From the NCBI GenBank assembly GCA_000151295.1, contig GG745346.1, forward strand, positions 342,618 to 406,617: 64,000 bases of DNA, in the 5' to 3' direction. The position numbers and the translations under genes were made by a program. This stretch comes from Allomyces macrogynus ATCC 38327 (Eukaryota > Blastocladiomycota > Blastocladiomycetes > Blastocladiales > Blastocladiaceae). Positions 43,623 through 55,328 of this stretch are shown piece by piece. Numbering within the stretch: the stretch's first letter is position 1; every line of letters begins with the position of its first letter. A model generated the notes under the pieces. It saw only the letters and a list, made by a program, of their open reading frames with translations, ran no database searches and was not told where the DNA came from.

Positions 43623-43953
43623 CGTGATAGTGTAAGACTTTGACGTTGAGGTTGGCAGTGAATCGTCGAGCTGCTGCAGTGGGCCAGGTCCAAGTCAGAG
43701 GGCGTAGCCAAGAACAGGTGGAGAAACTACTGCTGCTAATCGTTGGCCTGGCGGGCAATTCGTTGAGATTCGTTGTGGAGAAATATTCGTGGGCAGCGAA
43801 GGTCGACACGATGACGCGCTGACAGCCTAAGTCCAATGTCCAAGTCACGCACACGTGCTGCGGCAAGAGCCTGAGGCCTACATTTTCTCTCGTCAGCTCG
43901 CTGCCGCTGTCAGAGCTGATGCCGTCGCCCCTCAACAGTACTGCTGCTACAAG
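43623..43953. promoter_or_regulatory. Shared divergent promoter region, Hsp70-like and copper transporter genes
   Basis: Start codons of the two genes face away from each other across 331 bp, so this stretch must hold both promoters. I see no clear TATA box, heat-shock element array or copper-response motif. Confidence 0.4.
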
Positions 43954-45287
43954 ATGGCGCCAAGGAGAATCGACCCCATTTCCCAAGCTCTGACGTACCG
44001 CGCTGCTGTGGTCGCCGCCGATTATCGGCCCTCCAGCTCCTCTCGTCCAAGCCGGCCATGGCTCTCGATTACATCTTTGGCCGCTCTTCTCGTCCTCTTG
44101 GTCCTGATCCCCACTTCGCAAGCTCGACCAAGTTCTTCTCCACCCGGATCCACAGCTGTTGCGCCAACACGCGACGCCTTGGCCGCGTTTTGCTCGGTTT
44201 CCACGTCGGTGCCGCTCGGCGCGTGTTCGCTGCTCTCGCAGTGCGGCAACACCGCGACCAAGCCGTACTGCTCGACGCTGAGTCTGCTCGACGCTTTGTG
44301 CAATTACGACAACCCGACGACCGACGTGTGCACGCAGTACCAGGAGTATTGCACGGCCAAGCCGAGCAAGTGCCGCGCCGATGGGAATACGGTGTGGCCA
44401 GCATGGACGAATTCGACGGTCTACCAGAACCAGATTTACCGCATGTGCAAGGTGCACAGCATGGTTTGTATTTTGACCCTGTGGTGATCACTCGTTGGTG
44501 GATGCTGACCGTTCGAATCGGCTCGCGCGAACAGGAGGGATGCGACAAGTGCACGAACCCGGCTTCGTCGCTGTCGGTCCCCGTCATGCAACTTGCCAAC
44601 TGCGACAGTTTCGCCGTCTACGTCGCCATGTGCAAGTCCATGCCGGACATGACCATGTGCAACGCGCCGTGGAAAAGGATGTGCCAGGCGAACCCGACCG
44701 CGACCAAGGCCAATTTCCCGCAAAGCTGTCCCGCGGCTGCGTTTGAAGGGTCGATCACGGCTACGCCCACTCCATCCGCGCCGGTCGCGGCGGCGATCAC
44801 CACCAACAGCGACGACGCGAGTGGTCTCCCACCGATGCGCATGTACTTTCACCACGACACGACCGACATTCTCTTGTTCCGCACTTGGGTGCCGCGCACG
44901 ACCGGCGCGTATGTCGGCAGCTGTGTTGGCGTGTTTTTCCTCTCGCTCGCGTCGTCGGCGTTCCACTTGGTCGCGCATCGTCGAGTCCTGCCGCGCATGG
45001 CGGCGCAGATCGCGGCCACGGCTGGTACGCGCCGTGAACTGCTGATTGCCGGACGCGCTGCAGTGGTCACGGCACAGATCGCGCTGTCGTACGCGGCCAT
45101 GCTCGTGGTCATGAGCTATAACGTGGTTTGGTGCGCGATGCTTCTGCTCGGCGCATTCTCCGCGCACGTTGCGCTGAACCGTGGGGATGACCAGAACGCA
45201 AGGCGCGCGGAGTGGGGGCCCGTGGCGACGCAGGAGCGCGACAAGTCGGCCGTGGATTCGCGGATTGGCCTTGCGGACGAGCAGTAA
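43954..45287 (+). CDS. Ctr-family copper transporter with a Cys-rich ectodomain (420 aa)
   Basis: Exons 43954-44463 and 44535-45287 around a 71-nt intron. A hydrophobic signal or anchor (ITSLAALLVLLVLIP) lies about 35 residues in. A Cys-rich extracellular region with 16 cysteines follows (for example CSLLSQCGNTATKPYC and EGCDKCTN). The Ctr domain then begins at MRMYFHHDTTDILLF, with a first membrane segment (GAYVGSCVGVFFLSLASS), a basic loop and two close membrane segments carrying Met-x3-Met (MLVVM) and a Gly-x3-Ala version of the Gly-x3-Gly packing motif. Ctr proteins form trimeric Cu(I) importers. The large Cys domain replaces the usual Met-rich N-terminus and may bind or reduce copper. 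The first in-frame ATG was used. Confidence 0.8.
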
Positions 45288-45581
45288 AATTACATGTCCA
45301 TAGAATTTTTGTTACATTTTCGCGTTATTTTATCAGAATCGGGCTTGACCGGAAACGGGCATGCTTGACATGGTTTACGGGTGGGGTCACATGTGCACTG
45401 ATCAGAGGAGCGCGTTCCTTCTTGTCCCTGCCCCAACGCCATTCCGACTTGCACATTTACCTCGTCGTCGTCGTCGTCGTCTTGTTGCTGCTGCCGTCGA
45501 CGCCGTTGCTGCCACCGCCGCTGCCGCTGCTTCCAACGCTGCTCAACTGCCCGCACCGCGTGTGATCCACCAGTAACCACC

Positions 45582-47124
45582 ATGTTCCGCACCGCTGTCG
45601 CCCGCTTGGCCCGCCGCGCCGCGCCCGCCGCGGTCCCGAAGCGTCACCTGTCCGTGCACGAGTACGTGTCGGCGCAGCTGCTGCAAGAGTACGGCGTCAA
45701 GGTCCCGCGCGGTGCCGTGGCCACGTCGGTCGCCGAGGCCGACCGCGTTGCGCGCGAGCTCGGCACCGACGACCTCGTCATCAAGGCGCAAGTCCTCGCC
45801 GGTGGGCGCGGCAAGGGCCACTTTGACTCGGGCCTGCAGGGCGGTGTCAAGGTCTGCTTTGAGCCCGCCGAGGTCGCCAAGTACGCCGAGGGCATGCTTG
45901 GCCACACGCTCGTCACCAAGCAGACGGGCGCCGCCGGGAAGCCCTGCAACAAGGTCTACATTGTGGAGCGCCTCTACCCGCGCCGCGAGTACTACTTCTC
46001 GATCTTGATGGACCGCAAGTACCAGGTGCGTTTTGTCGTCGTGTTGATCGTGCGCTCCGATCGGGGGGTCGCGTTGGTCGTGGTGCCGTTGCGTCGCGAA
46101 CGGACCAGCGTCGTTTGCTTCGGCTCGGTTTGGTTGTGGTGGCGCTGCTGCAGCGACCTGCATAGCTGATCCTCGTTTTCAATATCATCATCTTCACGTA
46201 GGGCCCCGTCATGGTCGGCTCGAACCAGGGTGGTGTCGACATTGAGGGTGTTGCTGCCGAGAACCCCGACGCGATCATCACGATGCCCGTCGATATCAAG
46301 GCCGGTCTCTCGCACGAGCAGGCGCTCGAGATGGCGACCAAGATGGGTTTCCCGACCAAGGCGCGCGAGGAGGCCGCGCAGACGTTCCTCAAGCTCTACA
46401 ACGTCTTTATCGAGAAGGACGCGACCATGGTCGAGATCAACCCGCTCTCGGAAGTCTCGACGGGCGAGATTGTGTGCATGGACGCCAAGATCGGCTTTGA
46501 CGACAATGCCGACTTCCGCCAGGCCGATGTCTTTGGTAAGCGCGACACGACGCAGGAGGACCAGCGCGAGGTCAAGGCCGCCGAGGCCAAGCTCAACTAC
46601 ATTGGCCTCGACGGCAACATTGGCTGCCTCGTCAACGGCGCTGGTCTCGCCATGGCCACCATGGACATTATCAAGCTCAACGGCGGCGACCCGGCCAACT
46701 TCCTCGACGTTGGTGGCTCGGCCACGACCGAGCAGGTCACCGACGCGTTCAAGATCATCTCGTCGGACCCGCGCGTCTCGGCGATTCTCGTCAATATTTT
46801 CGGCGGTATCATGCGCTGCGACGTGATCGCGCAAGGTGTCATCGAGGCGTGCCAGACGCTCGACCTCAAGATCCCGCTCATTGTCCGCCTGCAGGGCACC
46901 AACGTGGACCGCGCCAAGGAGCTGATCCAGAACTCGGGGCTCAAGATTGTGTCTGAGGACAACCTTGACGAGGCCGCCAAGAAGGCCGTTGCGCTGTCTC
47001 AGATCACGCAGTACGTTTCTTGCCGCTCACTCGTTCACCACCATGCCGTGTTTATTCCTCACTCGCGTCGATTACCCAAACTAGGATCGCGCGCGAGGCC
47101 GAGGTCGAGGTGTCGTTCCACTAA
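45582..47124 (+). CDS. Succinyl-CoA ligase, beta subunit, mitochondrial (430 aa)
   Basis: Exons 45582-46025, 46202-47010 and 47085-47124; the introns are 176 and 74 nt. The N-terminus is a typical mitochondrial presequence ([17 protein letters not shown]). The ATP-grasp domain includes [36 protein letters not shown] and [11 protein letters not shown]. The CoA-ligase domain has [33 protein letters not shown] and [16 protein letters not shown]. It forms a heterodimer with the alpha subunit in the TCA cycle, converting succinyl-CoA to succinate with nucleotide triphosphate synthesis. Which nucleotide it prefers cannot be read with confidence. The last exon encodes only [18 protein letters not shown] triplet runs (about 45464-45490) lie in the presumed 5' UTR. 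Confidence 0.93.
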
Positions 47125-47762
47125 GCCGTCCACACCCCGTCGTCGTCGTCGTTCTTGCTTTAGCTTCTGCAGTACCTTTGGTGTTTTCGTAAATCCAGGC
47201 CCTTTCTTTTCCACTACCTTTCCTCGCGGTTTCCTTTCCATGAACTCCTCCGACCAGCGTCTGAACCAAACCAGCGTCAATCCCCCCATTGCGCGACAAT
47301 TTTATGGCGCAACTTCCGTCCCTGCTTCCCCCCCCCCCCCCCCCTCCCTCGTTTTTGCGCCGACCCTTCCTCGCCCGGCACACCGCACTCTGCCTTCCCT
47401 CCACGGCATTCCCCTCCCTAGTCCCAGGCTCAATTGTCCCGACCTTCTCTCCCTCCACCTCCATCGTCTCCGTGATTTCGCCCGAGAAAAACTTCATAAT
47501 GAGAAAGCAAAGTTGAACCCACTTCCTGGGCGTCGTCGGTTTCGTCGGTTTGTGGCCGTTTGTCGCTGAGCGAGGTGGGTGCCAACGCAGATGCGAGAAC
47601 AACACGTCCCGGCAACGCCCCATGTGCGTCCTCGTGACCTCGTCCACATCGTCGGCTCCCCCTTTCGCTTCCAATCTGTCGTGGTCCATCGTGGACGACG
47701 ACGCGGCACGCCAGCACCACCACCAGCAACTACCAGCAATCGCAGCAAATCCACGACCGGCC
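47125..47762. other. Intergenic with a poly-C tract
   Basis: A C run lies at about 47329-47343. No supportable gene. It includes the 3' UTR of the ligase gene and the promoter of the helicase gene. Confidence 0.5.
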
Positions 47763-49830
47763 ATGGATATTTTCCGCTCGCTGACCGGCGGCGCCCGGTT
47801 CGACAAGAAGCGGTTCCAGAGCGATGTGCAAGTCTTCGAGGTAAACTCTTGCAAGCACGCGCAACACGATCAACCCAGCGATGCATACCAACTGATCCCC
47901 GCGCGCGGTGATCAATCGATCCGTCTAGACCAAGGGCGATGCCGCATCGACCAACGTTGGCACGGTCGCGACGGCGCTGAAAGCGCTCGACTTTTTCGGC
48001 ACCTCCTCCTCCACCTCTGGCCCTGCCTCTTCCACTCCCACCGCGCCCTCTGCCGCGGCCGCTACGACCAACGACCTCGACTCGGACCCGGCCGTGACCC
48101 CCTTCTCGTCCGACTCTGCCGTGCAAGACTTCCGGCGCACGCACCGGATCAAAGTTGACGGCGTCGACGTACCCGCGCCGACCCAGTCCTTCCGCGACCT
48201 GCGCGACACCTACGCAATCCGTGACCACGTCGCGCGCAACGTGCGTTCTGCGGGGTACACGTCCCCGACCCCGATTCAAATGCAGGCGATGCCGCTGATT
48301 TTGCGCGGGCGCGACGTGCTCGCGTGTGCGCCGACCGGGTCGGGCAAGACGCTCGCGTACGTCCTGCCGATCGTGCACCAGTTGGCGGAACCGAGCAAGG
48401 AGGGCGTGCGCGCCTTGATTGTCGCGCCGACGCGGGAACTCGTGTTGCAGATCGAGCGCGAGGTGGGCAAGTTGGTGGGCAAGAAGTGGCGCGTGCATGT
48501 GCTGACGAAGGCAACGCCGATTGATCGGATGCCCAAGTGCGATATCCTGATTTCCACGCCGATGCGGCTGGTCCAGGCGATTCAGGCGGGCGCCGTGCAG
48601 CTGAACCGCGTCAAGCATTTGGTGCTGGACGAAGCGGATAAGTTGCTCGAGCTTGGGTTCGTGGAACAGGTGGACGAAATTTTGGCGGCGTGCCCGACGA
48701 CGCAGCGGCAGACGAGTCTGTTTTCCGCGACGTTGGCGTCCGCCGTCGAGCAGTTGGCGAAAACGGTCATGCGCGACGATGTCGTGCGCGTGATTATTGG
48801 GTTGAAGTACGTGCTGATTCGCCTCGATCGACGACACTCGATGCCGACTGACCCGCCGCGTTCTTCACGATGACCAGAAACACGGCCACCTCGACCATCA
48901 CGCAATCGCTCGTCTTCACGGGCGACGAGTCCGGCAAGCTCATGACGATCCGGCAGCACCTCAAGACGGGCGAACTGCACCCGCCCGTCCTCATCTTTGT
49001 GCAATCGATCGATCGCGCCAAGGAACTTTTCCGCGAACTCGTCTACGACGGCATGAACGTGGACGTAATCCATGCCGACCGCACCAAGCAGCAGCGCGAC
49101 AAGATCATTGACCAGTTCCGGCTCGGCCACCTGTGGATCTTGATCGCGACCGACGTGCTCGCGCGCGGTATCGATATGGTCGTGCAAACCGTCATCAATT
49201 ACGATTTCCCGACCTCGGTCGAGGCGTACATTCACCGGATTGGACGCACGGGTCGTGCGGGACGCGCCGGCCGCGCGATCACGTATTTTACGCGGGACGA
49301 TGCGCCTCATTTGCGCAGGTACGTTTTCCCTCGTGCTTTCTCGCCTTTCCGAACCTCGGCGAACCGCGTCCTCACCCAAATCGTCGTGCCCGTCGCTGTC
49401 TAGTATCGTCAACGTCATGAAAGAATCCGGGTGCGACGTGCCCGAGTGGATGCTGTCGCTGAAAAAGGCGTCGCAGAACGACCGCAAGAAGCTGAAAAAG
49501 TCGGCGCCCAAGCGCGCAACCATCTCGACCATGTCCAAGTACGACGTAAACAAGGTCAAGCGCAAGCGCGACATGATCGACGCGTCGAAGCGCCGCAAAC
49601 TCAAGGCCGAGGGCAAGCTGCCGCCGGCGCCGGCAGAAGAGGACGGGGAACGGCCGGCCAAGAAGAGTAAGAAAGGCGGCGACGAGGCGGCCGACGGCGC
49701 AGGAGCAGGGACGAAGAAGGGCAAGGGCAAGGGCGCGGCGCCGATGGCCAAGAAGGCGAAGAAGGCCAAGAAGGGCGGCGAGGGTCGAGCGCATGAGAGG
49801 AGGGAAGGGAGGTGTTGGACGTGGGGGTAA
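47763..49830 (+). CDS. ROK1: DEAD-box RNA helicase DDX52/ROK1 (607 aa)
   Basis: Exons 47763-47840, 47929-48806, 48878-49318 and 49404-49830; phases agree. The start [18 protein letters not shown] is characteristic of ROK1/DDX52. Motifs: Q-motif region [13 protein letters not shown], Walker [27 protein letters not shown] (DEAD), FSAT, and the C-terminal [11 protein letters not shown] and [13 protein letters not shown]. The tail contains [16 protein letters not shown] and Lys-rich nuclear/nucleolar localisation stretches. ROK1 is needed for early 40S pre-rRNA processing in the nucleolus. With DIM1 at the other end of the window, this makes two small-subunit assembly factors, though they are not adjacent. 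Introns split the start and both helicase lobes. Confidence 0.93.
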
Positions 49831-50274
49831 AATGGGGCGTGTTTTGGGGGATTCTTCAGGATGTGCTGGAATTAGCGCACTTGAGCGATGTCCCGGTGAC
49901 ATTTCACCGACTGGTACATCATCATCATCATCATCATCGTCGTCGTCGTCGTCGTCGTCGTCCCATGAGCAAGTTCAACAGTCTCCATCAACTTCCATGC
50001 GCAGAGCGCGACATGGACCATGTTGCCACTTGAATGCAGCCGTGCTGTTCAACTTGAACCTGTGAACAAGCCGATGCGCGAGGAGCGCGATCCGCTCCAC
50101 ACACAATTGCTGTTCCATCACCAGCGGTGCAAGCAATCCGCATCGCCATGAAGGCTTGATGGAGGAGCGCCCTCGTCATCGAGCGCTCGCAAGCGCTTCA
50201 TACTGCGTGTCTTTCTTCTGCTAGCTGGATTGCGCTGCAACCATAGCAAGCGGAGGAAACGCTTATCGTCACCT
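49831..50274. other. Intergenic with triplet repeats
   Basis: A CAT run followed directly by a CGT run lies at about 49918-49961. No gene is supported. Confidence 0.5.
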
Positions 50275-51202
50275 GCTCACTTTGCTCCGGCCATCTGGAT
50301 GGTGGTGCTGGAATAATCGAATTGTGATTGGCGTGCGGCAAAGTGTTTGACGACTCTGTCCAAGAAAAGTTATCTTTCCACTTGGAAACGGGCCGTCTGA
50401 TTGTTTGCCACTTTTGTATTGTGGAAGTCGACTTCGACTGCACTCCTGCTGCACTCAGCAACGTGTGAACTTGTTCCACACACGAACCTTATCAACTGTG
50501 CTCGCCTAGTTGCTGGAGCGATGAGCGTCAAGTGGTCTCTGGTCCCCATCCTGATTTCCCAGCTCCGCACATACACTCATGACAGCGACGTTGCACAAGC
50601 TCTTCCCCCGCTTCTGCAGTCGCTGCAGTGCTTCTGCCTGACGTTCGGTGCCACGCGCTCCCGCACACGGTCGCTCTCCATCATCACATTTGGGCGCTCG
50701 CCCATCGATCTTACTCTTGCTGTGTCCAACATGCCACCGTTACTTCGCTTACTCATGCAATGTGTGCAAGAGGGCCTCGACAATAGCATGCTCGCCAAAG
50801 TCATGACTTCCCTGCCTGCAGCGCTTGAAGTGCTCCATGCCGACGTCAATGACGATGTGGCTGTTGGCGAAGAATATGTGCACGCCCTTGTCGACCACAT
50901 CCCACATCTCCTGCGCTTGGAGTTCCTTCACATCGTGTGGCCGGTATCTCTCTGGCCCGCTCTCCATGCCGCACTTGTCAAGAAAGTGACAAGCCGCTTT
51001 GCTGTGCCGCTCGACTATTTGCATTTGACCATGGTGCACCCGCTCACATCCATCTTTACCCCTCTCCCGTCTTCCCTTTGCGTGCCCGAGTGACTGGAGA
51101 TCGAGCAAGTGGACCTGGATTTGCACAACACGCACTTCTATGATCTGGAGGGCGATGACAATAAGTTGGCCAACGTTGTCAATTTCATTCTCTGCACCTT
51201 AA
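50275..51202 (+). pseudogene. Partial segmental copy of the F-box-like gene at 52928
   Basis: This stretch matches 53275-54270 in the same orientation. Similarity is loose at the left and almost identical over about 50935-51180 versus 54001-54246. The copy lacks the F-box-like start and the C-terminal LRRs. It carries a CGA-to-TGA change (stop at 51091-51093, where the intact gene has Arg) and short deletions. Its left edge begins at CTTTGCTCCGGCCATC. Its right edge is abrupt after the Cys-Thr-Leu codons near 51200. The copy is about 70% complete for the middle LRR region and cannot make the full protein. Confidence 0.75.
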
Positions 51203-52927
51203 GCACTGTGGGATCTGCGCATCCTTCAGTAGTTGGCGCACCCAAGATGTAATCGTGTCAGCAACCACGAAACGCTTGGTGGTGCCCGCCCCCCACAAAG
51301 AGGGCGTCGCTGGTGTCCCTGTCAGGTATGTAGGGGGGGGGGGGGGTAGTGCCCGAGGTAAGCGGTCCAAAGCGGTCCAGTGCGCCCCCATATCCAACCT
51401 GGGCCTTTTCGGTTGGCTTAAATAACTCGTGAAGCCATGTTGATTCAGTGAACTCTGCTCAAAGGGACTCTTTCTGCTTCTTCGTCGCACCGAGCACAGA
51501 TCGTGGGGGTATTTACTGTATTTTCAACAACGGACTCGATTGAACTGAGCTGTTAAAGATGGGGCGTGGTTTCTTTCTCTGACGTGGGTGGCCAGGACTG
51601 ACACATCATGAAACGGAGAAGCGGCGCGCCAAGTGTGGCGGGAATACTTGAATAAATACTATTGAAAATGAGCGAGGGGGTGACGCATGTAAAAAACGGA
51701 GAATGACATTGTGGAGTAAAATTCATTTTGTAGCCTCATCCACAAACCATGGCGGTGCTAGAGTCTTCAGGTGCAAGCTTCGAAAAGTCTTGCTCTCACT
51801 CCTCGTTTCATTTTGAGTTCGTTATAATGCGCCAGAGCATTCGGAAAGAACTGCCACAGAGTGAAAGAAAATGGTTCCAACCGAAGATTTAGAAGGCAGC
51901 GGTCACAGAATACGAACTAAGATGCAAGTGCTTGCAGCTGAGAAGCACAATCTTGACACATTGGGTGTTTCTGGCGACGACGCCAACAAACTTCCTTCCG
52001 CCCAAGACGACCGTGCCTTGCATGGTTTGACAAGCTCGCCCTCATCTCTCATTCTTCCCTTGTCCAGTCGCGCATCGCTAGAGAGACTCCTCATTGCTGT
52101 GATCATGTCGTCCGCCCCAACCCAAAGTGCCTTGCCCGTGCGACCTCGACGGTCAAACCGGGTGGTGAAGGTGCAGAGATGCACAGCGATGCTGGGACTT
52201 GAACCAGGAGCACACACTGACGCCCCCGTCATGGCAAAGAAGACGTGCTGCCACGACAGCACCAACGCATTCAAGAAGAAGGTCAGTCGGAAGCTGCCGA
52301 TTAATTTTGCAAAGCGACGCACTCGCCATGAGCAAAGTGGCGGCAGCGGACGCAAGTGAAGTCAGAAATGGGCCGATAGTAGTTGACTGACGATGCTGCT
52401 TGTCGGGCAAGTCATTCTGGAAAAATTCCGACCGCGAATGGGAGGCAGGGGGGGGGGGGGGGGATTGTTGTCGTCAATCAGGAATGTAAGCGATATTGTT
52501 AAGCCAGAACGCATTCAGCCCTGCAGCCGCTGTGGGTTGCCCAATCGGTTATTGCGATCTGTCAACTCCGCTGGCCGAAACATCAGTCACACCCGGGCAT
52601 GTATTGAGCTCTATCCATTGCAGGAAGATCCAGGGAAATCGGTCGCATCGGTCGCTTGCCGCAATCTCGCGCGGTGGGATTGTTGTGGATTAGTTGCATT
52701 CAGACATTCGTTGCTGCCGCTTGCAGCAAGCTACCATCAAGGCATACCGGTACGCCGTCCTCGAAAACCCTCAATTAATTTAGAGCTATAATCAATTCCG
52801 GAAACCGCGAAGGAATCGGTTCGGTAGGTCGGCCACAATGGTTGCGGGTGGGATTGCAGCTTGGCGGCTGACAGTAACACCGGCGCCCTGTTGCTCCGTT
52901 CATTGACGTGGTAGTCACGTTACAAAG
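51203..52927. other. 1.7-kb intergenic region; no convincing gene
   Basis: Two poly-G tracts lie at about 51331-51346 and 52448-52463. A 162-residue plus-strand frame at 51871-52359 ends in a basic stretch (KKVSRKLPINFAKRRTR) but has no family resemblance. I regard it as unproven. Confidence 0.45.
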
Positions 52928-55012
52928 ATGTCGAAGTGGTCTGCGGCCCTCTTGGACCCTCTGGCTCTTGGACCCCCGAGCTTTACATCGACTTTCCAAC
53001 CATTATTCGAGCAGCTGCCGCAATTTCCTTGTTTGACCATTATCTCCATGGAGCCACGCGTTACCGGAATGCCCACCGACGAACTGCCCAATGGCCATGT
53101 GCCAGCCTTCGAAAAGCCTGCCATTGCACTGTCAGCAGAATTGGATCGTCCACCTTCACCACCAGCGAAAACATCTTACATTGACCAGCTTCCATTTGAT
53201 ATTGTCGAAATCTTGTGCCGGGCCGTGCACAATGAGGCAGGCCGTGACACATTGCTCAAGATGGCATTGGCGTCTTCTGCTCTCTTTGCTCCAGCCATCT
53301 TGACGGTGGTGCAGGAAGGATCAAATCGTGATTGGCGCGTGGCAAAGTGTTCCTCTACACTGTCCAAGAACCAGTATCTTTCCACTCGGACACTAGCTGT
53401 CGGCTCATTTGTCACATTTGTTGCAGAACGGGATTGGCCACCAGCATCGTGGAAGTCGACTTCGACCATCGTTGCCTGGCACTTGGCACTCCCACTGCGC
53501 TCTGCAAAGCGTGAACTTGTTCCACATACGAACCTCTCGAATGGTTCTCGCCAAGTTGCTGGAGCGGTGAGCGTCAAGTGGTCTCTGGTCCCCATCCCGA
53601 ATGCCCAGCTCCGCACGTACACGGTTTGTGACACCAATGTTGCACAGCTTGCTCTTCCCCCGCATCTACAGTCGCTGCAGTTCTTCAACGACAAGACCAT
53701 CCCAGACGCTCGATGCTGCGAGCTCCCACACACGCTCCAGTCGCTGACTGTCCTCTCATTTGGGCGCTCGCCCATCGATCTCACCCTTGTCGCATCCCAC
53801 ATGCCAATGTTGCTTCGCTCGCTCTCGCTCTGTGTGCAAGAGGGCCTCGTCGATAGCATGCTCGCCAAAGTCGTGACTTCCCTGCCTGCAACGCTTGAAG
53901 TGCTCCTTATCGACGTCAATGCCGATGAGGCGATTGGAGAAGAGTATGGGCGCGCCCTTATCGAGCGCATTCCACATCTCCCGCGCTTGGAGTTCCTTCA
54001 CATCGTGTGGCCGGTATCTCTCTGGCCCGCTCTCCATGCCGCACTTGTCAAGAAAGTGACAAGCCGCTTTGCTGTGCCGCTCGACTATTTGCATTTGACC
54101 ATGGTGCACCCGCTCACACCCATCCTTACCCCTCTCCCGTCTTCCCTTTGCGTGCCCGAGCGACTGGAGATCGAGCAAGTGGACCTGGATTTGCACAACA
54201 CGCACTTCTATGATCTGGAGGGCGATGACGACAAGTTGGCCAACGTTGTCAATTTCATTATTTGCACCTTACCAGTGGCAACGCGAACGCTCCATGTCAA
54301 TTTCCTGACATGGAAGCCGGAATGGCTACACTCCCTCCAGATGCTGATTCCATCGACCTTGCACACGCTCGGCCTTGGCAGTGAGGTGCGGCTACACCCG
54401 CTCACTTTCGCAAATATCGGCTTTCCCTCCACGATCCGGAACTTGCGTCTTGACAAGTGCCTCGACCCGCAGCACATCCGGTCATTGAATGTGGACCATA
54501 TCACGTGGTCGGCCATGTGGAACTCGCTTGTATCGTTTGTTCTGACGGACAGCTGTCTTACTTCGTCGGACCTGGAGAAATGGCTCCCGCTCTCAGCTTG
54601 GCCGCTGCGGCTGCGCCAACTTGTTCTGAGTCGGAACTGGCTCGAGTCGTTGCCACAGCAGCGGCCGCTCCCGGCCAGCCTTGTCCAGCTCGACTTGTTG
54701 GAGAACAAGCTCGAATCGTTGCCGCGCCCGCTCCCGCCAAGACTAGTCAAGCTCAACCTGTGTGACAATGCGCACGCTGCGGCCAGGGACCATGACCCCT
54801 ACAAGTGGGCTGCGAACCTGCCGCTATCATTGCGCGTGCTAGAGATCAAGAACTGTCACACAGACGATCGCTTTGTTGATGGGCTCCTGCATTGGGTGGG
54901 ACGGCTCACGGAACAGCAGGCACGTCGTGTTCGGATTCGCTTTGGTAGGAACACGATTTCCGCGCACATGTTGGACGAACTCGGTCGTCGTGTTGGGGAG
55001 GTAGAGATGTAA
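52928..55012 (+). CDS. F-box-like/LRR protein, subtype B (694 aa)
   Basis: Single exon. The N-terminal 100 residues are variable, and translation could begin at 52928 or at the ATG at 53051 (MEPRVTGMPTDELPNG). The F-box-like segment is IDQLPFDIVEILCRAVHN, then LLKMALASSALFAPAILTVV. The LRR domain extends to the C-terminus with LRQLVLSRNWLESLPQQRPL, LVQLDLLENKLESLPRPL and LRVLEIKNCHTDDRF. The middle of the gene has been copied to 50275-51202, and further decayed relatives follow at 55329 and 57666. It is the only intact member of this local cluster. Confidence 0.75.
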   Translation: MSKWSAALLDPLALGPPSFTSTFQPLFEQLPQFPCLTIISMEPRVTGMPTDELPNGHVPAFEKPAIALSAELDRPPSPPAKTSYIDQLPFDIVEILCRAVHNEAGRDTLLKMALASSALFAPAILTVVQEGSNRDWRVAKCSSTLSKNQYLSTRTLAVGSFVTFVAERDWPPASWKSTSTIVAWHLALPLRSAKRELVPHTNLSNGSRQVAGAVSVKWSLVPIPNAQLRTYTVCDTNVAQLALPPHLQSLQFFNDKTIPDARCCELPHTLQSLTVLSFGRSPIDLTLVASHMPMLLRSLSLCVQEGLVDSMLAKVVTSLPATLEVLLIDVNADEAIGEEYGRALIERIPHLPRLEFLHIVWPVSLWPALHAALVKKVTSRFAVPLDYLHLTMVHPLTPILTPLPSSLCVPERLEIEQVDLDLHNTHFYDLEGDDDKLANVVNFIICTLPVATRTLHVNFLTWKPEWLHSLQMLIPSTLHTLGLGSEVRLHPLTFANIGFPSTIRNLRLDKCLDPQHIRSLNVDHITWSAMWNSLVSFVLTDSCLTSSDLEKWLPLSAWPLRLRQLVLSRNWLESLPQQRPLPASLVQLDLLENKLESLPRPLPPRLVKLNLCDNAHAAARDHDPYKWAANLPLSLRVLEIKNCHTDDRFVDGLLHWVGRLTEQQARRVRIRFGRNTISAHMLDELGRRVGEVEM

Positions 55013-55328
55013 TCAGCAGTCATTGTAGCGGATGCGCTCCGTGAGAGCGTCATAGTTTCTGTTGATGATTGTGGAGCTTAGAGCATGAATGCTGTTCTGT
55101 CGATAATATTCTCTGGTGCCTGTTCAAAGTGCTTGATGGGGCTGAGCTGAACGCTCATGTCACTTCTTCCCCACCCTTTTCGGTCATCACCCGGCTTGCT
55201 CAAATAACCCTTGCTGGTCGCGATCGCAGGTCCCATAAGTCTCAGCAGGAAGAGGAGGAAGAATGGCGCCAGCGCAAACCCAATAACGCACTTCTCATAC
55301 TCGTCGCATCCTCACAGTCCAGTCTCTC
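55013..55328. other. Spacer within the F-box-like cluster
   Basis: No supportable gene or clear family similarity. Confidence 0.45.

Noticed and set aside
46230..46826. 198-codon Arg/Ser-rich plus-strand frame inside the succinyl-CoA ligase gene
   Set aside because: It is the +1 shadow of a clearly conserved ATP-grasp enzyme.
51871..52359. 162-codon plus-strand frame in the 51-53 kb intergenic region
   Set aside because: No domain or relative; the basic end alone is not evidence. Kept only as a note in the region entry.
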